A model generated the notes under the pieces. The model saw only the letters and a list, made by a program, of their open reading frames with translations, had not been told where the DNA came from and did no database searches. The translations under genes and the position numbers were made by a program. Below, one piece after another: positions 1-8,013 of a stretch of 22,102 nt of DNA (its first letter is position 1; the number at the start of each line of letters is the position of its first letter). Source of the DNA: DATLMR01 sp035537555 (GTDB lineage: Bacteria > Acidobacteriota > Blastocatellia > UBA7656); assembly GCA_035537555.1 (NCBI GenBank), contig DATLMR010000183.1:1-22102 (forward strand), given 5' to 3'.

Positions 1-28
1 GGACGCTCTGCGGGCGCGCCGAAATCGA

Positions 29-100
29 TTGATGCGCGATTGATGAATGTTTGATGAAAATTGACGGGCATTGACGGGCATTGATGAGCATTGATGAGCA
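29..100. repeat. Short tandem array of TTGATG/TTGACG decamers
   Basis: Seven consecutive units begin with TTGA: TTGATGCGCGA, TTGATGAATGT, TTGATGAAAA, then TTGACGGGCA twice and TTGATGAGCA twice. Unit starts are at 29, 40, 51, 61, 71, 81 and 91, so the spacing is 11, 11, 10, 10, 10, 10, close to one turn of the helix. The array lies about 150 bp upstream of the metallopeptidase start and no gene covers it. It could be a cluster of protein-binding sites on one face of the DNA or a simple slippage-derived repeat; the sequence alone does not decide. The rest of bases 1-249 holds no gene. A lone -10-like TAATAT at 184-189 has no convincing -35 partner. Confidence 0.8.
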
Positions 101-249
101 GGGCCTTTCGTATCGCGGCGCGAGAGCCGGACCCGATCCGGCATCTTCTCGCGCGGGCTACCTGCGCCGGGCGCTTCTTCTGTTAATATCTAATGGTCGA
201 GTGGACGCGGGCCGGGCAGGCTGAAGATTCTTTACTCGAGAGGTGAACC

Positions 250-1113
250 ATGCGATGGGCCGGGCGTAGGGAGAGCGGTAATATTGAAGATCGGCGCGGA
301 CTTTCAACCGGGGGTGTTGTGGCCGGCGGAGGGCTCGGGACCGTAGTCCTGCTTTTGCTGGCGCTTTTTTTCGGGGTCGATCCCCGCGCGCTTTTAGAGG
401 AAGGCGGCCCGCCGCCCGATGGCGGCGGCACCGTTCGCCGCCAGACCGATCCCAACGAAGACAAGCTCAAGCAGTTCACGGCCGTCGTCCTGGCCGACAC
501 GGAAGATGTCTGGAACGACCTGCTCCCGAGGACGGTCCGCAAGCAGTACACCAACCCGACGGTCGTGGTCTTTTCCGGCAGCACTCAATCGGCGTGCGGG
601 TCCGCTTCCGCCGCCACGGGGCCGTTCTACTGCCCCTCCGATCAGAAGGTCTACCTCGACCTCCAATTCTTCGAAGAGATGGCGAGGCGATTCCGCGCGG
701 CGGGCGATTTCGCGGAGGCTTACGTGGTAGCCCACGAGATCGGGCACCACGTCCAGGATATTATGGGGGTTCTCAACGAAGTGCACGGGAGGCGCGGACG
801 CGTGAGCAACGCCGATTATAATCGCCTCTCGGTCCGCCTGGAGCTACAGGCCGATTTCCTGGCCGGGGTCTGGGCACACCACGCCCAGAAGGCCAAGGAC
901 TTTCTCGAACCGGGCGACATCGATGAGGCGTTGAACGCGGCCAATGCCATCGGAGACGACCGCCTGCAAAAGCAGGCCCAGGGGTACGTGGTGCCCGACT
1001 CATTCACGCACGGCACCTCCGCGCAGCGAGCCCGCTGGTTCCGCCTGGGCTTCGAGACGGGAGACATGTCGCACGCCATGGACCTCTTTAAGCTGGACTA
1101 CGGCCAGCTTTAG
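250..1113 (+). CDS. Membrane-anchored neutral zinc metallopeptidase (YpfJ/Zn_peptidase family)
   Basis: The protein has 287 residues with one hydrophobic segment at about 22-42 preceded by arginines, so it is probably an N-in membrane anchor with the catalytic domain outside the cytoplasm. The zinc site is visible: HEIGHH at 162-167 (ligands H162 and H166, catalytic E163), followed about 35 residues later by ELQADFLAG (198-206), which supplies the third acidic ligand region. Two cysteines (116 and 128) flank a loop before the active site. This arrangement and length are usual for the YpfJ / PF04228 neutral zinc metallopeptidase family, whose physiological substrates are unknown. The ATG start is supported by GAGGTGA 4 bases upstream. 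The gene stands alone and converges with the permease gene 24 bp downstream. Family assignment is firm; cellular role is not. Confidence 0.93.
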   Translation: MRWAGRRESGNIEDRRGLSTGGVVAGGGLGTVVLLLLALFFGVDPRALLEEGGPPPDGGGTVRRQTDPNEDKLKQFTAVVLADTEDVWNDLLPRTVRKQYTNPTVVVFSGSTQSACGSASAATGPFYCPSDQKVYLDLQFFEEMARRFRAAGDFAEAYVVAHEIGHHVQDIMGVLNEVHGRRGRVSNADYNRLSVRLELQADFLAGVWAHHAQKAKDFLEPGDIDEALNAANAIGDDRLQKQAQGYVVPDSFTHGTSAQRARWFRLGFETGDMSHAMDLFKLDYGQL

Positions 1114-1137
1114 CGCCGGCATCGAACCGCTCGCGCC

Positions 1138-3546
1138 TCACTCGTACTTGAGCGCCACCATCGGATCGACCCTGGTGGCGCGGCGCGCGGGGATATAGCA
1201 CGCGACCAGCGCCACGAGCGCCAGGAGCGTCGCGATCCCTCCGAAGGTGGTCGCGTCGGTCGGGGTGACCGCAAACAGCAGGCTCGAAAGAAACCGGGTC
1301 AGAGCGAACGAGGTCCCCAGGCCGATTGCCAGGCCCGCAAGAATCATCAGCATTCCCTGCCGCATCACCATGCCCAGAATTGCGCCCGGGTTCGCGCCCA
1401 GGGCCATCCGTATCCCTATTTCGTGGGTTCGCTGGTTGACCGAGTACGTGATCACTCCATAAATGCCGACCGCCGCGAGCATGAGGGCGATGCCGGAAAA
1501 TAGCCCGAGCAGGACCGCTATGAATCTTCTCTGCCCGACCGAGCCGTCGAGCAGAGACTGCTGGGTCCTTATCTTCCAGACCGGCTGATCCTTATCGACC
1601 GACCATATGCTGCCACGGACGGCTCCGGCCATGCTCATGGGATCGGTCTGCGTGCGAACGATCAGCGTGGCGAAGATGAACGGGTTCTGTGAATAGGGCG
1701 CGTAGATCTGCGGCATGCTCGGATCGTCGAGCTCGCCTTGCTTCACGTCGCCGACGACTCCGACGATGGTCGCGGTGATCTTGGGATTGTTCAGGCGCAC
1801 CCGGGTGCCGACCGGGTCGCCGTCGGGCCAGTACTGCCGAGCCATGGTCTGATTGATGACGACGACGGGGGTCGAGCCCGAATCATCCTGGTCGGAGAAG
1901 GCCCGGCCTCTCATCAACGGGATACCCATCGTCTCGAAAAAATTCTTGTCGGCCAGGTTCATCTGGGATTGCGGCTCCGAGCCGGGCGCGGGCTCCGCGC
2001 GGTCGAGCAGGGCGAATTCCGTCGAGCCGCTATTGCCGCTGAAGGGCAGCCCCCGCACCACGGCCGCCGAGCGCACGCCGGGGATCTCCCGGACTCGCTC
2101 GACCACTTGCTTATGAAAATTCCACTGCTGGCCGCCTTCCGGGTATTTGGTCCTGGGGATGCGGTATTCCATCGTGAGCAGGCTGGACGCATCGAAGCCC
2201 GGATCGACTTTCAATACTTCGACCAGGCTCCTTACCATCAGGCCGGAGCCGATCAATACGACGAGCGCCAGCGCGACCTGAGAGACCACGAGCGCCTTGC
2301 GTATGCGGCTGTTGCCGGCGCTTTCGCCGGGATTTCGCCCGCCCTCGTTGAGCGACTCGACAAGGTTCGGCCTCGAATACCTGACGGCGGGAGCAAGGCC
2401 GAAGGCGAGCCCGGTCAGGAGTGAAACGCCCGCGGTGAACCCGAGCACCGTGGCGTTGAGGCTGATCGCGGAAATATCGGGCAGAAGGCTGCCGGGGCTG
2501 ATGCTCCTGAGCAGGTCAAGCCCCCATAGCCCGACGAGAAGGCCCGCGCCCCCTCCGATCAGCGAGAGCAGCAGGGTCTCGGTGAGAAACTGGCGAGCTA
2601 TTCTGGCCCTGGTCGCGCCCAGGGCCGAGCGCACGGCGATCTCTCTCTGGCGGCTGACGGTGCGGGCGAGCAAGAGGTTCCCCACGTTGGCGCAGGCGAT
2701 CAGGAGCACGAGCCCCACGGTGCCGAGCAGGATCAAGAGGGCGGGGCGAATGCCTTCCACGAGCAAGTCCTGAAGCCCCGTCACGTAGACGCCCCTGTCG
2801 GCATTCGTCTCCGGGTATTTCGCGGCAAGCGCGGCGGCGATGGTCTCAAGCTCCGAGCGCGCCTGCTCGATCTTCACGCCCGGCTTCATGCGGGCGACGA
2901 CGCCGGTCGTGGGCGTCTTTCGATCCGGGGAGAGATTGAGATAACTCGAAAAAGGGATCCAGACTTCGACCTCGTCGATAGGGAAGCGAAAGCTCTCAGG
3001 CATGATCCCGACGACGGTGAAGGCCTCTCCGTTGAGAATCATCCTCCTTCCCACCATGGAAGGATCGCCCCCGTAGCGGGTTTGCCACAGATTGTGATTG
3101 ATGACGGCGACCCGCTCCGCGCCGGGCTGGTCTTCGCCCGGCAAGAAGCCCCGCCCCGCTTCAGGCTCCACTGCGACGAGCCTGAGAAAGTTCTCCGATA
3201 CGTAGCCGCCCCGGACGCGGGCCGGTTCTTCTTCGCCCGTGAGGTTGACGCTCTGAGTGGCGAAGGCGGACATCTCGGCGAAGGAGCCGCTCTGCTCGCG
3301 CCAGTCCTGAAAATCGGGATAGGAGACGAATTGCCGGGGGCCGCGGCTCGTCTTTGAGAACGCGAGTACGAGCTGGCCGGAATCCCGGAAGGGGAGAGGG
3401 CGAAGCAGTAACGCATCCACGATGCTGAAGATGGCCGTGTTGGCCCCGATGCCGATCGCCAGAGTCAGTACCGCCACGAGGGTAAATCCGGGCTTCTTCA
3501 AAAGCATCCGAATCCCATAGCGCGCATCTTTAAACAGCTTTTCCAT
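1138..3546 (-). CDS. MacB/FtsX-type ABC transporter permease, duplicated orphan permease (ADOP) type
   Basis: This 802-residue membrane protein has two repeated modules. Each has a transmembrane helix, a MacB-like periplasmic core domain and an FtsX permease domain. The first helix is at about 20-42, with the motif AIGIGANTAIFSIVDALLLR typical of the family. A three-helix FtsX block with QREIAVRSALGATRARI follows in the middle, and a second block with THEIGIRMALGANPGAIL lies near the C-terminus. No ATPase is encoded next to it, as expected for the orphan permeases expanded in Acidobacteriota; substrate and partner ATPase are unknown. I chose the ATG at 3546 because AGGAGA lies 5 bases upstream. 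The longer frame begins with TTG and adds 23 residues with no ribosome site. The protein is full length, and its 3' end faces the metallopeptidase gene. Confidence 0.94.
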   Translation of the reverse strand: MEKLFKDARYGIRMLLKKPGFTLVAVLTLAIGIGANTAIFSIVDALLLRPLPFRDSGQLVLAFSKTSRGPRQFVSYPDFQDWREQSGSFAEMSAFATQSVNLTGEEEPARVRGGYVSENFLRLVAVEPEAGRGFLPGEDQPGAERVAVINHNLWQTRYGGDPSMVGRRMILNGEAFTVVGIMPESFRFPIDEVEVWIPFSSYLNLSPDRKTPTTGVVARMKPGVKIEQARSELETIAAALAAKYPETNADRGVYVTGLQDLLVEGIRPALLILLGTVGLVLLIACANVGNLLLARTVSRQREIAVRSALGATRARIARQFLTETLLLSLIGGGAGLLVGLWGLDLLRSISPGSLLPDISAISLNATVLGFTAGVSLLTGLAFGLAPAVRYSRPNLVESLNEGGRNPGESAGNSRIRKALVVSQVALALVVLIGSGLMVRSLVEVLKVDPGFDASSLLTMEYRIPRTKYPEGGQQWNFHKQVVERVREIPGVRSAAVVRGLPFSGNSGSTEFALLDRAEPAPGSEPQSQMNLADKNFFETMGIPLMRGRAFSDQDDSGSTPVVVINQTMARQYWPDGDPVGTRVRLNNPKITATIVGVVGDVKQGELDDPSMPQIYAPYSQNPFIFATLIVRTQTDPMSMAGAVRGSIWSVDKDQPVWKIRTQQSLLDGSVGQRRFIAVLLGLFSGIALMLAAVGIYGVITYSVNQRTHEIGIRMALGANPGAILGMVMRQGMLMILAGLAIGLGTSFALTRFLSSLLFAVTPTDATTFGGIATLLALVALVACYIPARRATRVDPMVALKYE

Positions 3547-3859
3547 ATTCTCTCCTGTTCTTACTTCTATACGGGCGGCACGGCAGCCGGGAGGCAGAAA
3601 GATGAAACCGCTCAACCGGAATCATTTACCGTGCCAGAAGACGTGACGAGCCAAATGGCGCAATAAGAGCGGAATCTTTGAGTCGGGAGCCGGGGGCCGC
3701 GCCTCGCTCTGTCCGGTTCCGGGATTGGGCGTGTCGAAAGTGGGACTATGTTCCGGGACAATGAAAGCCTCGCTCTGGCTTAATGCGCGATAGACGTGGT
3801 ATTAGTATTGGCCGTTTCCATTGACCGACGGCAGCAAATCCCGCCGCGAGGAAGATAAC
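3547..3859. other. Divergent intergenic region with short direct repeats
   Basis: These 313 bp separate the leftward permease gene from the rightward hydrolase operon and should hold promoters for both, but no convincing -35/-10 pair was found. Two short direct repeats are visible. GCCTCGCTCTG occurs at 3701-3711 and 3767-3777. TTCCGGGA occurs at 3717-3724 and 3751-3758, the second copy inside the imperfect palindrome TGTTCCGGGACA (3749-3760). They may be regulator sites. No coding potential was recognised; open frames here are shadows. Confidence 0.5.
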
Positions 3860-4837
3860 ATGGCCCGGATCAACACCGTAAGAGGCCCGATCGATGCCGC
3901 GCAGCTCGGCACGACCCTCATGCATGAGCACGTCTTCGTGCTCTCTCCCGAGATAATGCAGAACTTTCCCGAGAGCTGGGGTGATGAAGAAGAGCGGGTC
4001 TCTCAGGCGGTCGCCCGTCTGCGCGAGCTCAAATCGCGCGGAGTGGATTCGATCGTGGACCTCACGGTGATCGGCCTGGGCCGTTACATCCCGCGCATTC
4101 GGAGAGTGGCCGAGCAGACGGAGATCAATATCATCGTCGCGACCGGCGTCTATACTTACAACGACGTGCCGATGTACTTCCATTTTCAGGGGCCGGGCAC
4201 GGAGCTGGGCGGCCCGGAGTTCATGGTCGATATGTTCGTGCGAGACATAGAGCAGGGGATCGCGAATACGGGCGTGAAGGCGGCCATTCTCAAATGCGCG
4301 ACCGACCAGCCGGGGCTTACGCCGGGAGTCGAGCGCGTGCTCAGAGCCGTCGCGCGGGCGCACAGGCTCACGGGAGTCCCTATCTCCACGCACACGCACG
4401 CGGGGACGAGGCGCGGCCTCGAACAGCAGCGCATATTCGAAGAGGAAGGCGTCGACCTCTCTCGCGTCGTCATCGGCCACTCGGGCGATACGACCGACCT
4501 GGACTACCTTGAGGAGATGATAGCCAGGGGCTCTTATCTCGGCATGGACCGCTTCGGCATAGACGTGCTTCTTCCCTTTGAAGCGCGCGTCGACACGGTC
4601 GCGCGAATGTGCGAGCGGGGGCACTCGGGGAAGATGGTGCTCTCGCACGACGCGGCCTGCTTCAACGACTGGCTCCCGGAGGAGGCGCTCCCCGTGGTCC
4701 TTCCGAACTGGCACTACCTCCACATCCACAACGACGTGATCCCGGCTTTGAAGGAGCGAGGCGTGACCGACCGGCAGATCGAAACGATGCTCGTCGATAA
4801 TCCCCGCGAGATTCTTGAGAGACAGGGTGCATACTGA
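3860..4837 (+). CDS. Phosphotriesterase-family metal-dependent hydrolase (lactonase/esterase candidate)
   Basis: This 325-residue amidohydrolase-superfamily protein carries the complete binuclear metal site of the phosphotriesterase family. HEH at 22-24 gives H22 and H24. K145 in ILKCATD is the lysine expected to be carboxylated and bridge the metals. H178 in STHTHAG, H207 in IGHSGD and D264 in LSHDAAC complete the set. Members hydrolyse lactones, organophosphates or other esters. A bridging lysine favours the phosphotriesterase/PTE-like lactonase branch over the glutamate-bridged homology proteins. I chose the ATG at 3860 because GAGGAAG lies just upstream; the longer frame starts at TTG and lacks a site. 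The stop codon overlaps the acyl-CoA synthetase start by one base, implying co-translation. In this context a lactonase or esterase releasing a carboxylic acid for CoA activation is the most natural role, but the substrate is inferred. Confidence 0.92.
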   Translation: MARINTVRGPIDAAQLGTTLMHEHVFVLSPEIMQNFPESWGDEEERVSQAVARLRELKSRGVDSIVDLTVIGLGRYIPRIRRVAEQTEINIIVATGVYTYNDVPMYFHFQGPGTELGGPEFMVDMFVRDIEQGIANTGVKAAILKCATDQPGLTPGVERVLRAVARAHRLTGVPISTHTHAGTRRGLEQQRIFEEEGVDLSRVVIGHSGDTTDLDYLEEMIARGSYLGMDRFGIDVLLPFEARVDTVARMCERGHSGKMVLSHDAACFNDWLPEEALPVVLPNWHYLHIHNDVIPALKERGVTDRQIETMLVDNPREILERQGAY

Positions 4838-6339
4838 TGATCAGACCGTTCGATTATTCCCGAATCTCCCGCGATCCCGGCGGAGTGGCCCATTATGAAG
4901 GCCGCCCCGCTTCTCTGGTCGAGATGCTCCGCGCGACCGTGGAGAAGAGCCCGGAGGCCGAAGCCATAGTCGAGCTCGGGGGCGAGCGCGTCACCTACCG
5001 GGAGCTTTGGGACCGCTCGGCCCGCGTCGCGGGCGGCTTGAAAGAGCTGGGCGCGACGCGAGGCGAGCGCGTCGCCATTCAACTGGGCAACGGCCTTAGC
5101 TGGTGTGTCGCCTTCTTCGCCGCGCAGATGGCGGGCGCTATCGTCGTGCCCGTAAACACGCGGTTCAGCGAGTCCGAAGTCGAGTACGTCATCAAGGACT
5201 CGGGGGCGGTCTTCTCTTTCCTGCCGGGCCGAACGATGCCTTCGGGCGATCCTTTCGCGGTCGAAGATGCGATGCCCGGAGACGTGGCGGCCATCTTCTA
5301 CACGAGCGGCACCACGGGCTTTCCGAAGGGCGCGATGATGACGCAGGAGAACTTCATCAACAACAGCGAGACATGCCGCCGCGTCGTCTCGCTCCCCATG
5401 GACGGCAGCGTCCGCAATCTCGTGTCGGTCCCGCTCTTTCACGTGACCGGGTGCAACAGCCAGCTCGTCCCGACCTGCGAGGGAGGCAACACTCTGGTCA
5501 TTATGCCCGCGTTCGAGGTCCAGGCTTTTCTGGCGGCCGTCCGAGACGAGCGCATCAACCTGCTCACCTCCGTCCCGGCCGTCTACTGGCTGGCGATCAA
5601 TCAGCCGAACTTCAAGGAGTTCGATACCGCGAACGTCAACTGGGTCTGCTACGGCGGCGCTCCCATCGCGCCCGAGCTCGTCGCGCGGATCATGGAGGCC
5701 TTTCCGCAGGCCCGCCTCGGCAACGGGTTCGGCCTCACCGAAACGTCGTCGGTGGCGACCTTCCTGCCCCACGAGTATGCCCGCGGCCGCCCCGAGACCG
5801 TGGGATTCGCCGCGCCCATAGTCGATCTCGACCTCTTCGAGCCGGACCCGGAGACGGGCGTCGGAGAGCTGCTCGTGCGCGGCTCGAATGTGGTCAAGGG
5901 GTACTGGAACAAGCCGGAGGCGACGGCCGAGGCCTTCGTCGACGGCTGGCTGCATACGGGCGACATGGCGCGCCTCGACGAAGACGGGTTCGTGCAGATA
6001 GTAGACCGCAAGAAGGACATGATCTGCCGCGGCGGCGAAAACGTCTACTGCGTGGAAGTGGAGAACGCCCTGGCCGCGCACCCGGCGGTCTTCGAGGTGT
6101 CGGTCATCGGCGTGCCCGACGAAGTCATGGGCGAGAAGGTGGGCGCCGTGATCGTGCCCAGGCCCGGCAGGCAGATCGACGTGGACGACATCATCTCGTT
6201 TGCGCGAAAGCACCTCGCGGACTTCAAAGTCCCGCAATACGTCTCCGTTCGCAAAGAAGCTCTGCCGCGCAACCCCGGCGGGAAGATGTTGAAGCCGGTC
6301 CTCAGGAAAGAGACCGAATGGGGCAGGCCCGTTCGCTGA
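4837..6339 (+). CDS. AMP-dependent acyl-CoA synthetase/ligase
   Basis: This 500-residue member of the adenylate-forming superfamily activates a carboxylic acid to an acyl-AMP and then an acyl-CoA. The phosphate-binding loop YTSGTTGFPKG begins near residue 155. The adenine-binding motif region GFGLTET follows, then WLHTGD near 371-376, the hinge and core motif DRKKDMICRGGENV, and the catalytic C-terminal lysine K483 in NPGGKMLK. All motifs needed for activity are present and the length is normal, slightly short because the N-terminal part is compact. Its start overlaps the stop of the phosphotriesterase-family gene by one base, so the hydrolysis product is a plausible substrate. The RhlG-like SDR follows 63 bp downstream on the same strand. 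Medium- or long-chain, aromatic or hydroxy acids are all possible; the acid cannot be told from motifs. Confidence 0.95.
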   Translation: MIRPFDYSRISRDPGGVAHYEGRPASLVEMLRATVEKSPEAEAIVELGGERVTYRELWDRSARVAGGLKELGATRGERVAIQLGNGLSWCVAFFAAQMAGAIVVPVNTRFSESEVEYVIKDSGAVFSFLPGRTMPSGDPFAVEDAMPGDVAAIFYTSGTTGFPKGAMMTQENFINNSETCRRVVSLPMDGSVRNLVSVPLFHVTGCNSQLVPTCEGGNTLVIMPAFEVQAFLAAVRDERINLLTSVPAVYWLAINQPNFKEFDTANVNWVCYGGAPIAPELVARIMEAFPQARLGNGFGLTETSSVATFLPHEYARGRPETVGFAAPIVDLDLFEPDPETGVGELLVRGSNVVKGYWNKPEATAEAFVDGWLHTGDMARLDEDGFVQIVDRKKDMICRGGENVYCVEVENALAAHPAVFEVSVIGVPDEVMGEKVGAVIVPRPGRQIDVDDIISFARKHLADFKVPQYVSVRKEALPRNPGGKMLKPVLRKETEWGRPVR

Positions 6340-6402
6340 GCACGCTTCCGAGAGCTTCATTGCCGCGGAGTAATCAACCCGAATGGCGTCAGGAGAAGAT
6401 AA

Positions 6403-7194
6403 ATGGAAGAGCAAGCAATGAACGTTAAAGACCTCTTTTCAATCGCGGGAAAGGTCGCGCTCGTGACGGGCGGCTCGCGCGGCATCGGCCTGATGATAGC
6501 GCGCGCGTACGTGGAGGCCGGGGCCAGGGTCTACATCTCTTCGCGCAAGAAGGAAGTATGCGATCAGGTAGCGTCCGAGCTCTCGGAGACCGGCCCATGC
6601 TTTTCGATCCCCGCCGACCTGTCGTCGGTGGAAGGGTGCAAGCACCTGGCCGCAGAGCTGTCGTCGCGAGAGGAGGCCCTGCATATCCTCGTGAACAATG
6701 CGGGCGCGGCATGGGGCGCATCCATAGAAGAGTATCCCGAGGCGGGGTTCGATAAGGTCATGGATACGAATGTCAAGGGAGTCTTCTTTCTCACCCAGGC
6801 ACTTCTGCCGCTTCTCGAGAAAGCCGGGAGCCTCGCCGACCCCGCGCGCGTCATCAACGTCGGCTCGATCGACGGGCTCACGGTCCCGTTCCAGATAGAC
6901 AATTATGCGTACGGCCCGAGCAAGGCGGCGGTCCATCACCTGACCCGAATGCTGGCCGTGAAGCTGGGCGAGCGCGGAATCACCGTGAACGCGATCGCTC
7001 CCGGCCCCTTCGAGAGCCAGATGACGAAATGGCTGCTTGAGACTTATAAAGACAGCGTCGAGGCCAACTGCCCTCTGAAGCGGATCGGGTCGCCCGAGGA
7101 TATGGCCGGGGCCGCCATCTACCTCGCCTCGCGCGCCGGGGCGTACGTGAATGGGGTCGTGATCCCGGTGGACGGCGGAATCTCCATAAAGTGA
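6403..7194 (+). CDS. SDR family oxidoreductase, RhlG-like (3-oxoacyl reductase type)
   Basis: This 263-residue classical short-chain dehydrogenase has the Rossmann motif TGGSRGIG at 22-29, NNAG at 98-101, a catalytic serine near S155, and YGPSK with Y170 and K174. The C-terminal part has NAIAPGPFESQMT and ends with VIPVDGG, as in FabG/RhlG proteins. The overall pattern resembles RhlG, the NADPH-dependent beta-ketoacyl reductase of Pseudomonas, more than primary FabG. R46-S47-S48-R after the second strand fits an NADP(H) preference. The ATG at 6403 has AGGAG about 9 bases upstream; an internal ATG at 6418 is an alternative. It is third in the rightward unit after the hydrolase and CoA ligase, so it probably interconverts a hydroxy and a keto group on the same substrate. 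Confidence 0.92.
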   Translation: MEEQAMNVKDLFSIAGKVALVTGGSRGIGLMIARAYVEAGARVYISSRKKEVCDQVASELSETGPCFSIPADLSSVEGCKHLAAELSSREEALHILVNNAGAAWGASIEEYPEAGFDKVMDTNVKGVFFLTQALLPLLEKAGSLADPARVINVGSIDGLTVPFQIDNYAYGPSKAAVHHLTRMLAVKLGERGITVNAIAPGPFESQMTKWLLETYKDSVEANCPLKRIGSPEDMAGAAIYLASRAGAYVNGVVIPVDGGISIK

Positions 7195-7228
7195 AGCGTG
7201 ACGGACTTGGGCTTCAGCGTTTATTCGG

Positions 7229-7999
7229 CTAAAGCACGCTCTCCTGAAGGCGGCGCATGCCGCGCAGCCACCGGTCGTAATCGTCGGCCTTGCGGCGGAA
7301 ATATTCGAGCACTTCCGGGTGCGGCAGTATCAGGAAGCTCTCTTTCTCGATCCCGGCGACTACCGCTTCGGCGACCTCTTCGGGATCGAGCGCGCCCGGC
7401 ACCAGGAAGTTATCGCCCTTGCCGTCCTCGCCGAACAGCATCCGCGTCCGCACGCCCTGAGGGCAGAGGCAGGAGACCTTTATTCCCCGATCGCCGTATG
7501 TCATCGCAAGCCATTCGGCGAAGGCGACCGCCGCGTGCTTGGTGACCGCGTAGGGCGCCGCCCCGATCTGCGTGAGCAGGCCCGCCGCCGATGCGGTCTG
7601 CAACAGGTAGCCTTCGCCGCGAGCGAGCATGCCGGGCAGGACGGCTCTCGCGGCGTGGATGTGGGCCATCACGTTGATCTCCCATATCTGCCGCCACGCA
7701 TCGTCCGGCACCTCCGCGCCGCCGCGCTCGCCCAGGATTCCCGCGTTGGAGCAGAAGAGGTCTATCCGGCCATATTCCTGTATAGTGCGCTCGACGAGGC
7801 GAACGATATCGGCTTCGACGGCGACATCGACGGTTACGGCCAGGCCTCCGATCTCTTCGGCGACTTCCGCCGCTCTCGCCTGATCGAGGTCGGCGACCAC
7901 GACGGCCCGGGCACCTTCGGCGGCGAAGCGGCGACAGAGGGCGCGCCCTATGCCGTTGGCTCCTCCCGTCACGACTACAACTCTACCTTGCAGTTTCAT
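7229..7999 (-). CDS. SDR family NAD(P)-dependent oxidoreductase
   Basis: This 256-residue classical SDR has TGGANGIG at 11-18, an acidic residue at the end of strand two (D37 in VADLD, favouring NAD+), SNAG at 84-87, S137, and Y150/K154 in YAVTK. The C-terminus carries an unusual basic and aromatic tail (EYFRRKADDYDRWLRGMRR) after the substrate loop. Subfamilies with this kind of tail are often annotated as generic SDRs in fatty-acid or steroid-type catabolic clusters. It begins 14 bp downstream of the acyl-CoA dehydrogenase stop on the same strand, so the two form an operon. The ribosome site is weak, suggesting translational coupling. It converges with the RhlG-like gene, leaving only 34 bp. 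NAD-linked oxidation of a hydroxyacyl intermediate is the likely role; substrate unknown. Confidence 0.92.
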   Translation of the reverse strand: MKLQGRVVVVTGGANGIGRALCRRFAAEGARAVVVADLDQARAAEVAEEIGGLAVTVDVAVEADIVRLVERTIQEYGRIDLFCSNAGILGERGGAEVPDDAWRQIWEINVMAHIHAARAVLPGMLARGEGYLLQTASAAGLLTQIGAAPYAVTKHAAVAFAEWLAMTYGDRGIKVSCLCPQGVRTRMLFGEDGKGDNFLVPGALDPEEVAEAVVAGIEKESFLILPHPEVLEYFRRKADDYDRWLRGMRRLQESVL

Positions 8000-8013
8000 G
8001 TCTGAATCCCGGC

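Noticed and set aside
1138..3546. Complete MacAB-TolC-like efflux system
   Set aside because: Only the permease-type protein is present. There is no ATPase domain in it or beside it, no MacA-type adaptor and no TolC, so it is best called an orphan permease.
4714..6414. Long minus-strand open frame of 566 codons opposite the CoA ligase
   Set aside because: It mirrors the GC-rich codon pattern of the real plus-strand gene, has His/Arg/Asp-rich low-complexity translation, and shows no domain. The same applies to frames at 5103-6428 (+), 8098-9294 (+), 3746-4729 (-), 9368-10384 (-) and 12998-14044 (-).
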